Positions 11,767 through 19,411 of a stretch of DNA of 64,000 bases are shown here, piece after piece. The notes beneath the pieces are model-generated. The model was not told the origin of the DNA, made no database searches, and was given only the letters and a program-made list of their open reading frames with translations. The stretch comes from Sabellastarte sp. h YS-2021 (Eukaryota > Annelida > Polychaeta > Sabellida > Sabellidae). Position numbers and translations under genes: made by a program. Where the stretch lies: assembly GCA_964017235.1 (NCBI GenBank), contig OZ024935.1, positions 186,001 through 250,000 of the forward strand. The letters run 5' to 3'. Positions within the stretch are counted from its first letter, which is position 1. Each line of letters starts with the position of its first letter.

Positions 11767-11804
11767 TGGAAAATTTAATGGTTAAATTAAATTTTTATTA
11801 GTTA

Positions 11805-11988
11805 ATATCTTACCTAGTGGACCAGTGCATTTGTCCGGCGCGCAGCCGGTCCCGCCAAACGTTAGACAAAAACGTCCTGAGCTGGGCTCTGACCGGGACC
11901 GGTAGTGTACTCCTCATTCGCCAGGTGTCGTGACTGCACCCAGCTCCCCTACTGCGCGTGCGCGCGCATGCGTACTTCCTCTTTTTGT
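11805..11988. repeat. DIRS element A, inverted terminal repeat (3' end of element)
   Basis: These 184 bases are the reverse complement of 17893-18076 and the two arms have equal length. The outermost 38 bases (11767-11804) are specific to this end. It contains CGCGTGCGCGCGCATGCG, a GC-rich block standing out from the AT-rich surroundings. Confidence 0.92.
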
Positions 11989-12047
11989 GGCCTACCTAAG
12001 AATGTCCCCCTTTGAGCTATTGCGGGGCAGGTAGGGTGGGACTCTCT

Positions 12048-12145
12048 TGGTCCACTAGGTAAGATATTAACTAATAAAAATTTAATTTAACCATTAAATT
12101 TTCCATTTTATTGCGTTAATATATCTTACCTAGTGGACCAGTGCA
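12048..12145. repeat. DIRS element A, internal complementary region
   Basis: 12048-12105 is the reverse complement of the element's left end (11767-11824), and 12106-12145 is the reverse complement of its right end (18052-18091). The two parts abut at ...TTTTCCA|TTTTATTG..., so the region is a complement of the joined termini. In DIRS replication models this templates circle closure. Seen directly. Confidence 0.95.
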
Positions 12146-12493
12146 GAATAACTACCCAGTGGTTGGAGGGTAGCTATGGACAAAGGGGAGACCGAAACTC
12201 TAAGATCTACATATATACTCCGTAAATCCAGAGGAAATCACCCGGGAAGGGTTTCTAACTACCCTGGATAGGTACAGTCTCTCCCCCCCCCCCCCCCCCC
12301 CCCCCCCCTTTGTTTTGTAGCTGACGAGTTCCCGAGGAAGTGAAGAAGGGGAATTGAAGATTAAGATGGTCCCCCATCTTCTTGCAACGCAAGACAGACT
12401 GCAGGGACGTTTTTTTTTTTGTTTTTTTTTTATTATGTACATGTATGAATACATATATACACCACTATACACTATATACATGGGAGCCTCTAC
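12146..12493. other. DIRS element A untranslated region with poly-C tract
   Basis: Lies between the recombinase stop and the ICR. It holds a run of 26 C (12283-12308) and a T-rich tract near 12411-12430. Open frames here are composition-driven. Confidence 0.7.
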
Positions 12494-13570
12494 TTAGTCC
12501 CTAATTTGTTGGGCAGCTACCACAGGACCCAAATGGTACACATCCGAGTCTGCCCATGCCAAGTCCTTCAAGTAAAATTGGGTGAAGGTGTTATGAGATT
12601 TCCAGTGACAGGCTGCCAAAATCTGGTCTAAGGGAACACCCCCCTGAAAGGCTTTGGATGCCGCGAACGCGCGAACGTCATGAGCCCGAACCTGATGCAA
12701 CTGTTGAGCCTGTTGGTCTGACATCTGGTAACAAAGGACTATGGTTTGTTTGATCCAGGAGGAAACGGTAGCAGGGACAATATCCTTCTGGAAACTCTTC
12801 CTAAAGGAAACAAAAACCAATTCCTTGCCTGAACGGAGATCTTTGGTTTTGTCCAAGTAATAACGTAGTGCCCGGACCGGGCACAGACTCCTATCCTCCT
12901 TGAGGGATTTGTCCAATGAAGGAGCCAAGGCTGGAATGATAACAGGGGCCACGCAAGCGGGACCCTCTTTAGCCAGGTGGTTCTTAGAGATGAAACTAGG
13001 AGAAGGCGATAATGAAACATTCGACCAATCCTCTTGGTGCCTAATGTTCCTGTGGACCCAAGCATGAATTTCACTCCTCCGTTTCCCAGAGCCCAAGGCT
13101 AGAAGGAAGACAGTCTTAAAGGTGAGGTACTTCAGCGAAGCCTTCCTGAGAGGTTCAAAAGGAGGTTGTGTAAGTTGGTGAAGGACCAAAGACAAATTCC
13201 ACGTAGGAATCCCACGCCTGCCTTTTGGTTTGTCCCTATGAAAACTGTCCAACAACCTGGACAAGTTTTCATCCTTGCTGATGTTAATTCTGGAATTCCC
13301 CACTTTGTCGGCTATGGCAGTCCTATAGCCTTCTATGGTACTAGGTTGAAGATGTTTCTCCTGAAAAAGGGAAAGGAGAAAATCCGCATTTGCTCTATAG
13401 AGGGAGTCCTGAAGTCCACCTGATTCTTTTCACACCATCTGACAAAAACGGACCACTTTGATTCATAAATGGCTCTGGTAGAGCGTCTTTGAGGAGCCTC
13501 AATTCTTGTTGCCACTTCTGCCGAGAACCCGGCCTGCTGGATGGCAGAGGCTCTAGGAGCCACGCATGAA
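12494..13570 (-). pseudogene. DIRS tyrosine recombinase, frame-broken (element A)
   Basis: Would catalyse integration of the circular DIRS cDNA through a covalent 3'-phosphotyrosine. The C-terminal part (12494-13303) has the family catalytic set: Arg in GKRRSEIHA, the H-x-x-R box in AHDVRAF, a His in CHWKSHN and the tyrosine in FTQFYLKD. It ends with GPVVAAQQIRD. The N-terminal helical domain (AGFSAEVATRIE, RRSTRAIYESKW) lies in another frame, 13390-13570, overlapping the end of the RT ORF. The two parts join only if the frame changes by one base around 13385-13392, beside an AAA run. I read this as a one-base deletion, or possibly a sequence error or programmed shift. The N-terminal frame stays open upstream to 15480, antiparallel to nothing but overlapping RT; its true start is unclear. 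Confidence 0.88.
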
Positions 13571-15941
13571 GGTTCAGATTGGGCAGGTCCCGGTGAGGAC
13601 ACTGATTGAACGGTTGAGTGATCAATTTCGACACCTGAGGGAGCAGGAGGGGAACTTGAGCTGACATGTTGACCAGGTCCCAAAACCAAGGCATGTTGGG
13701 CCAACCTGGTGCTATCAGAATGAGACGACGGAATCCGTGGTCCAAGAGTTTCGTTACCACCTGATGAAGAAGGGCCGTCGGTGGAAAGGCATAAGCGTCC
13801 AGGTCCTCCCAAGGGAGACTTAAGGCGTCCACTCCCCACGCTGATTGGTCTGGAACCGGGGATACAAACCGGGGAAGTTTGTGATTGAACCGGGTGGCAA
13901 ACAGGTCCACAGACGGGCGGTGCCAACGCCGGCATATTTGAGCAAACACCTCCGGGAGGAGGGACCATTCTGTTTGGATCACCTGATTGAGTCGGGACAG
14001 CTTGTCGGCTATGACGTTCAGGTGACCCGGAATATGCCTGGCCCTCAAGACAATCTGCCTTTGATTCCACCAAAGCATCAGTCTCCAAAGGAGGGCACAG
14101 AGTGAGCCTGATTTCATACCCCCTTCCTTGTTGATGTAAGAGACCACAGTGGTGTTGTCTGTACAAACAAGAACTATCTGGTTGCAACATAACCGCTCGA
14201 ACCGTTTTAAGGCCAGCAGGACCGCCTTGAGCTCCAACAAATTTATGTGCAAGGCGCTTTCTGACTCTAACCAAACTCCTTTTGCCATGTAATCGCCTAA
14301 GTGAGCGCCCCAACCTTCGTTTGAGGCGTCTGTAAACAGTTGAAGGGCGTGTCGAAGAGGGTGTAAGGGTTGACCGGAGAGCACCTTGGCCGGGTCCAAC
14401 CACCACCTTAGATGTACATGGAGAGATGAAGGAATTGGGATGACCTTTTCCAGCGATTCCGGGGCATGCCAATGCTTTTTTAGGTGCCACTGAATGGGCC
14501 TCATATGCAGCCGCCCCGACACTACTTGTTTTTCTGTTGCTGTCAGAAGGCCGATTAAAGACATGAACTGCCTGACTGTGCAACATTCCAGTCCCAGGAG
14601 AAGGTTGAGTTTCTGAGATAGACTCCTCCACCTGTCCTGAGTTGGTTTGACTAACCCCTGAGATAGGTCGAAATGATAACCTACGAAGTCGAAGGTTTGT
14701 TGGGGAACCAGCTCTGACTTGTCCATGTTGACTACCCAACCTAGCGAGCGGCAAAGGTCCAAAAGGATCTGGGTATGACGTAGGCAAATTTCCCGGCATG
14801 GGGCTCTCAGTAACCAATCGTCTAGGTATTGGTGGATTCGAATACCCCTCGATTGAGCCATGAGTTTTACCTCCTTGACCACCTTTGTGAACTCCAACGG
14901 AGCCGTCGACAGGCCAAAGGGAAGTGCTGTGAACTGAAAGGTCTGACCTTTTAAGTGGAACCGGAGATATTTTCGCGACCTGTGGTTTATGGGAATGTGA
15001 AAATAAGCGTCGCTGAAATCCAGCGAAGTGACCCACTCCCCCTGTTGCAGGGAGAGTCTGATGGTCTCCGGAGTTTCCATCTTGAACGTTGCTGGGGCAA
15101 GGTAAAGGTTCAGTTGGCTTAGATCTAGAATGGGCCTCCATTTCCCGTTGGGTTTTGGCACCAGGAACAACCGGTTGTAGAAACCCAGAGATGACTGAAC
15201 GGACACCTTTTCGATAGTCTGTTTTTGACCTAGGGAATGCAATGCCTCGTTCAGACTTTTGTTTCGAGAGGGATTTGATGAACCACTGATTATCACAGGA
15301 AATCTTGCCAGAGGTGGTCTCTCCTTGAAGGGTAGTTGATACCCTTCCCTGAGGATAGAGACTACCCTTGGATTTGAACCCAGGGAGAGCCAAACCTGCC
15401 AAAACAGTTGCAGACGGCCTCCCACAGGTGGATCTTTTGCAACACATGGGGCATTTGTCACATTTGGGGCAAAAAGACACTGATTTACAGACAAAGCACT
15501 GTTCACAGATTTTATTTCTATTTGAGAATGAGAGGGTCTTACGTTTTTCTTTTGTAACAGCCCTTTTACAGAAGGTGCAGGAGGAACAACATGCAAATTT
15601 ACAGTCTCTTGAAAAGTCTCTTTGTTTGCTGATGACACTAGATTGAGATCCCCTAAACTTGAACTTAACACAACTGGGGGACTCAGTAGATGTTGATTGT
15701 CAGTTATATGGTTTTGTACCACGGGCAGGCTTGGAGTAGTATGTAGAACCAGATCCACCTCTACCACGACCCCTACCCCTGCCTCTGCCTGAGAATTGCC
15801 TCCAAGGTTGTTGATTGTGGGAAGAGGAGAAGCCGGATTGACGACTCTCTTTCTTTTCATATGGTTGGTACCGGAATTGATGCTTCTTTGAGTGCTGATA
15901 TGTGCCCGGGCCGGGACCAGTAGCACTCTTGTTTGAATCAT
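13395..15941 (-). CDS. DIRS RT - RNase H - methylase-like polyprotein
   Basis: Copies the element's RNA into DNA. Of 848 codons, the first ~230 residues have no recognised domain and overlap gag in another frame. RT follows: FYNRLFLVPKPNGKWRPILD, SLDFSDAYFHIPI, then LPFGLSTAPLEF and the catalytic QYLDDW near residue 370. RNase H follows: LFTDASNEGWGAHLG near residue 535, LNLLELKAV, CTDNTTVV, and HIPGHLNVIADKLSR near residue 640. After that comes the DIRS-typical segment beginning VDLFATRFNHKLPRF and containing LIAPGWPNMPWFW, described in this family as a Dam-like methylase domain. The frame is intact throughout. Gag ends at 15700, so 242 bases are shared; translation may use internal initiation or frameshifting. 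The start Met is arbitrary. Confidence 0.92.
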   Translation of the reverse strand: MIQTRVLLVPARAHISTQRSINSGTNHMKRKRVVNPASPLPTINNLGGNSQAEAGVGVVVEVDLVLHTTPSLPVVQNHITDNQHLLSPPVVLSSSLGDLNLVSSANKETFQETVNLHVVPPAPSVKGLLQKKNVRPSHSQIEIKSVNSALSVNQCLFAPNVTNAPCVAKDPPVGGRLQLFWQVWLSLGSNPRVVSILREGYQLPFKERPPLARFPVIISGSSNPSRNKSLNEALHSLGQKQTIEKVSVQSSLGFYNRLFLVPKPNGKWRPILDLSQLNLYLAPATFKMETPETIRLSLQQGEWVTSLDFSDAYFHIPINHRSRKYLRFHLKGQTFQFTALPFGLSTAPLEFTKVVKEVKLMAQSRGIRIHQYLDDWLLRAPCREICLRHTQILLDLCRSLGWVVNMDKSELVPQQTFDFVGYHFDLSQGLVKPTQDRWRSLSQKLNLLLGLECCTVRQFMSLIGLLTATEKQVVSGRLHMRPIQWHLKKHWHAPESLEKVIPIPSSLHVHLRWWLDPAKVLSGQPLHPLRHALQLFTDASNEGWGAHLGDYMAKGVWLESESALHINLLELKAVLLALKRFERLCCNQIVLVCTDNTTVVSYINKEGGMKSGSLCALLWRLMLWWNQRQIVLRARHIPGHLNVIADKLSRLNQVIQTEWSLLPEVFAQICRRWHRPSVDLFATRFNHKLPRFVSPVPDQSAWGVDALSLPWEDLDAYAFPPTALLHQVVTKLLDHGFRRLILIAPGWPNMPWFWDLVNMSAQVPLLLPQVSKLITQPFNQCPHRDLPNLNLHAWLLEPLPSSRPGSRQKWQQELRLLKDALPEPFMNQSGPFLSDGVKRIRWTSGLPL

Positions 15942-17778
15942 ACTTTTGAATATCCTGCTCCGCTACTGCCAGTACATCATCCGGGAATAGGCCGTAAGTG
16001 AACAGGGGAGCATTTCGTAGTTTATTCCAGGTATCAGGTTTCAGGCCTGGTTTAACGTACTCGAGATAAGAATCTCTCCTCAACAAAATGAAGTTGGCTA
16101 GCTGAACAAATAAACTGTCTGCGAGGTGCTGGAAGGCAGTACCTAAGGCAACAGAAACACTACTGTGGAAAGCTGACAAGTCTTTCAAATCCTTGATGGC
16201 GTCGGTGACCTCCTTAGGGGCCTTGCCCTGAACAATGGTAGCGTTTAAAAATGAAATATGTTGATTCATTTTGTCCTGAATTTCACTAACGCACCTGTTG
16301 AATCCTGCTGCGTGATTGGTAATCAAAGAGCCTTCCTTAGCACATTGCTCCCACCTTCTAAGAATCTCCTGAGGGATAGGCCTAGATGCTGGTCCTGAAG
16401 ATGGATATGAGGAAGTCTTGGCAATACGGGAGAATTGAGAGTTCAGGCGTGCTTCGGAACCCGACCAGCCAAAGATTGTACGTCCAGGTCTTTGATTTAT
16501 ATCCTGTTTGAGTCGTGACTGTGTATACCACTTTGCCTGGCTTTTGGGTGTTCTGACAAACTGGTCTTGTTTCAGACCTGCGGCCTCTTGGGAACGAGAA
16601 GGGTAACCTTCTGCAACACGAGTGTTCAGTTTTTCCATTTTATAGCAAAGCCAGTCGTCAGCTGGTAACTCCACTGAAACTTTGCCTGAGCGACGAGGAT
16701 GTTTTCCTTTCCAAGGGTTGTCAGAACGGTTGTCTGCATCACTTGCTGAAGCCTCAAAATCTGGTATGTGAGACCAGCCAAGAAAGGAACGGACCGACCG
16801 GACCGTTTCTCTGTAGTTCATTTCCTCGTTTTTCTCATTGATTTCAGTATCTGAAAGTTCACCCTCCTCACCACATTCCTTATCTGACCGGTCCGGAAGG
16901 GGTTCCCCGTCTGACAGAGCCGGATCCGGCTGAGTAAAACTATCCGGTGCAAAGGAAGCAGAAGTACTGGTATACTGTGGACCGGTAATGACCGGTTGAG
17001 AGGAGGACCCTAAGGAAGAGACACTGGTGATAGCAGGCACAGTTTCCTCCGGTTCACCAAGAACTTGTAAACCCGGACCGGGTACCACTGTCTTGGGAGG
17101 AATAGGGTCCCTAGCAACCTGACTTGCAGAACCGGCAGCAGCGGCCGGTTTGATAGACTTCTTATGTTTTGATTTTCCTTTCTGTTTTTTAACAGAAGTA
17201 GCAGAATCCTCTACGTCCTGAACCGGAGGCCTCACCGGACCGGTGGCTCTGGGATCAGGAGAGGGATTGATAAAAGGCGTATCAGAGATATGGGCTTGAC
17301 CCGTTGGAACAGGCATCTTTGGAGTGGAAAATATGTTGGTTCTGGTAAGGAGAGCCTCAAAACGGGCGAATTTTTCCTCCAATTGATTATTTAATAGTTC
17401 AAAATCCTGACGGGAGACAAAGTCTCCTGTGCTTGTCTGGTCAGAAACCGGGAAGGTACCGGTAACCATCCGTCCCTGCGCATGCGCAGTGACCGGAGAC
17501 ATCTCAACTTCATCTTGGTCCTCCACCGGACCCACAACAGTAACTTTACTAGGAGAGATCAAAATTCCTGCTTTTTTGTCTTTTCGGATTTGATACTGTG
17601 GGGTTGCTAACATACCTTTCTGAGAGTCAGACAGTTTATCACACAAATCACAATCCTGACCTTTGACACAAGGGTCATCTCCCACCTTTTTGTCCCTGCA
17701 GCGGGCACACTTTTTATGTAGGTCAAACCCCGCCATAACATGGCCACAACTACCACGCCTCTGTCCTGGTGATGCCAT
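15700..17778 (-). CDS. DIRS gag-like protein
   Basis: 692 residues, first ORF of element A, starting 115 bases inside the 5' inverted repeat. The N-terminus has a Cys/His cluster (CGHVMAGFDLHKKCARC then CVKGQDCDLCD, residues ~11-47) that could bind zinc and is typical of DIRS/Ngaro ORF1 proteins. A probable coiled coil follows at ~118-145 (DFELLNNQLEEKFARFEALL), then a basic Lys-rich stretch (KKQKGKSKHKKS), a Ser/Pro/Asp-rich low-complexity centre and a conserved-looking helical region at ~430-600. The C-terminus is RG-rich (GRGRGRGRGRGG), suggesting nucleic-acid binding. Role inferred: packages element RNA. The frame is intact. Start chosen because it is the first Met and the Cys/His cluster follows at once. 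Confidence 0.85.
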   Translation of the reverse strand: MASPGQRRGSCGHVMAGFDLHKKCARCRDKKVGDDPCVKGQDCDLCDKLSDSQKGMLATPQYQIRKDKKAGILISPSKVTVVGPVEDQDEVEMSPVTAHAQGRMVTGTFPVSDQTSTGDFVSRQDFELLNNQLEEKFARFEALLTRTNIFSTPKMPVPTGQAHISDTPFINPSPDPRATGPVRPPVQDVEDSATSVKKQKGKSKHKKSIKPAAAAGSASQVARDPIPPKTVVPGPGLQVLGEPEETVPAITSVSSLGSSSQPVITGPQYTSTSASFAPDSFTQPDPALSDGEPLPDRSDKECGEEGELSDTEINEKNEEMNYRETVRSVRSFLGWSHIPDFEASASDADNRSDNPWKGKHPRRSGKVSVELPADDWLCYKMEKLNTRVAEGYPSRSQEAAGLKQDQFVRTPKSQAKWYTQSRLKQDINQRPGRTIFGWSGSEARLNSQFSRIAKTSSYPSSGPASRPIPQEILRRWEQCAKEGSLITNHAAGFNRCVSEIQDKMNQHISFLNATIVQGKAPKEVTDAIKDLKDLSAFHSSVSVALGTAFQHLADSLFVQLANFILLRRDSYLEYVKPGLKPDTWNKLRNAPLFTYGLFPDDVLAVAEQDIQKYDSNKSATGPGPGTYQHSKKHQFRYQPYEKKESRQSGFSSSHNQQPWRQFSGRGRGRGRGRGGSGSTYYSKPARGTKPYN

Positions 17779-17892
17779 GATAAATATATATTTGCAATAT
17801 CCAAAGCTTTTCTTCTAACACGTTTGCAAAGCAATAATATAATTCAAAGTTTATTTTACTGAAATTTATCCGCTAACACACTATGGCGCCAA

Positions 17893-18076
17893 ACAAAAAG
17901 AGGAAGTACGCATGCGCGCGCACGCGCAGTAGGGGAGCTGGGTGCAGTCACGACACCTGGCGAATGAGGAGTACACTACCGGTCCCGGTCAGAGCCCAGC
18001 TCAGGACGTTTTTGTCTAACGTTTGGCGGGACCGGCTGCGCGCCGGACAAATGCACTGGTCCACTAGGTAAGATAT
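17893..18076. repeat. DIRS element A, inverted terminal repeat (5' end of element)
   Basis: Reverse complement of 11805-11988. The outermost 15 bases (18077-18091, ending CGCAATAAAA) are specific to this end and are complemented in the ICR. The leader from 17779 to 17892 carries no further feature. A promoter is expected in this repeat but I see no decisive motif. Confidence 0.92.
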
Positions 18077-18091
18077 ATTAACGCAATAAAA

Positions 18092-18477
18092 GTAATACTT
18101 TTGAAGTTATAAGCAATTTACTCAACAGTGATAACTTAAAAGTAGCTATTACTCAGCTATGCCATGAGCTACAGGTCTGAAATTTTACTATGTTATAGCT
18201 GACCCAAAAATAGCTGAATAACATATTGAAACAAAATACTCTAAATGCAATAGTTTTCAAGTTACAAGTGATTTTACTCACGATGGAAGTTACTGAAAAG
18301 CCCAAAAGTAGCTATTACTCACTTAGCTATTGAGACAGACACCCAAGTTACTCACCATGTTGTAGCTATGAAAAAAGTATCTGAATAACATATTTTAACA
18401 AAATGCTCTAAATGCAACACTTTTCAAGTTACAAGCGATTTAGTGCATGATTTCATGAATTTTAATGCATTTTAGAC
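18092..18477. repeat. 155-bp satellite, continuation
   Basis: Resumes the 155-bp array cut at 11766: GATTTACTCAACAGTG-like and TATAGCTGACCC blocks, then a unit shared with 6120-6300 (CACCATGTTGTAGCTATG). Confirms that the DIRS element entered an existing array. Confidence 0.9.
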
Positions 18478-18850
18478 ATTTTTATGTACCAGAGGCCTAA
18501 TTTAGACATAACGCCTACCAAAAAGATAGGGTGGCGAGTCCTCTAGCATACCAAGCCACCTGCCAAATATGAAAGAAATCTGGAAAGAAATGTGGACTGT
18601 AGGTCGCTAACAAGCAATATTCCACATTTTAGACATTTTTGTCTACCACAGGCCTAATTTAGACATAAAGCCTACCAAAAAGATAGGGTGGCGAGTCCTC
18701 TACCATATCAAGCCACCTGCCAAATATGAAAGAAATCCGGAAAGAAATGTGGACTGTAGGTCGCTAACAAGAAATCTCTGCGGACGCGGACGAGGGCGCG
18801 GACGATGATGAATCCATAGTATCCCCGCTTCGCGTCGGGGATACAATTAG
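18478..18850. repeat. Repeat block ending in GC-rich linker and hairpin, copy 1
   Basis: Two ~170-bp imperfect copies containing CCTAATTTAGACATAAAGCC and GGTGGCGAGTCCTC, then GCGGACGCGGACG and a terminal hairpin GTATCCCCGC...GTCGGGGATAC (about 18818-18845) followed by AATTAG. The copy at 19125-19411 ends the same way. The layout resembles one end of hairpin-terminated (Helentron/pearl-like) elements; this is inference. Confidence 0.6.
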
Positions 18851-19411
18851 CTATGGGTTTGAAACTTCACCATGTGAAAGCTCTCCCAAAAGTAGTTGAA
18901 TGACTTATTCGAGAAAAATTGGCTATCTGTAATACTTTTAGAGATAATTCGCATTTACTCATTTTGAATAGATGAGTAATTAGCTATGGGTCTGAAACTT
19001 CACTAAGTGAAAGCTCTTCCAAAAGTAGGTGAATGAGTTATTTGAGAAAAATTGGCTATCTGCAATATTTTTAAGTGATAATTCGCATTTACTCATTTTG
19101 AGTAGGTGAGTAATTATGTACGGGTCTGAAACTGAATGAAGCCACCTGCCACATATGAAAGAAATCTGGAAAGAAATGTGGACTATAGGTCGCTAACAAA
19201 CAATATTCCACATTTTAGACATTTTTGTCTACCACAGGCCTAATTTAGACATAAAGCCTACCAAAAAGATAGGGTGGCGAGTCCTCCACCATATCAAGCC
19301 ACCTGCAAAATATGAAAGAAATGTGGACTGTAGGTCGCTAATACGAAATCTCTGCGGACGCGGACGACGATGAATCCATAGTATCCCCGCTTCGCGCCGG
19401 GGGTACAATAA
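18851..19411. repeat. 133-bp satellite units then second hairpin-capped block
   Basis: About two 133-bp monomers (18851-19120) run abruptly into the ACCTGCCACATATGAAAG block. The GCGGACGCGGACGACGATG linker and the hairpin TATCCCCGC...CCGGGGGTA (19380-19406) follow. This is the right boundary of the satellite field. Confidence 0.7.

Larger units (their letters stand above)
11767..18091 (-). mobile_element. DIRS-type tyrosine-recombinase retrotransposon (element A)
   Basis: A nearly complete DIRS element of about 6.3 kb, read right to left. In order it has a 5' inverted terminal repeat, a gag-like ORF, an RT-RNase H-methylase-like ORF, an overlapping tyrosine recombinase, an internal complementary region (ICR) and a 3' inverted terminal repeat. 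This architecture is diagnostic of the DIRS order: the ICR lets the cDNA close into a circle and the recombinase inserts it. The element splits a 155-bp satellite unit. The left flank ends CTCTAAAT and the right flank resumes GTAATACTTTT, rejoining as a satellite unit with no target duplication, as expected for recombinase insertion. The recombinase frame is interrupted (see that entry). Confidence 0.93.

Noticed and set aside
12200-12481. 93-codon minus frame downstream of the recombinase
   Set aside because: It crosses the poly-C and poly-T tracts (poly-Gly and poly-Lys in translation), so it is composition-driven.
13166-15646. Plus-strand frames opposite the DIRS genes
   Set aside because: Shadows of the minus-strand RT/recombinase coding sequence with no own motifs.
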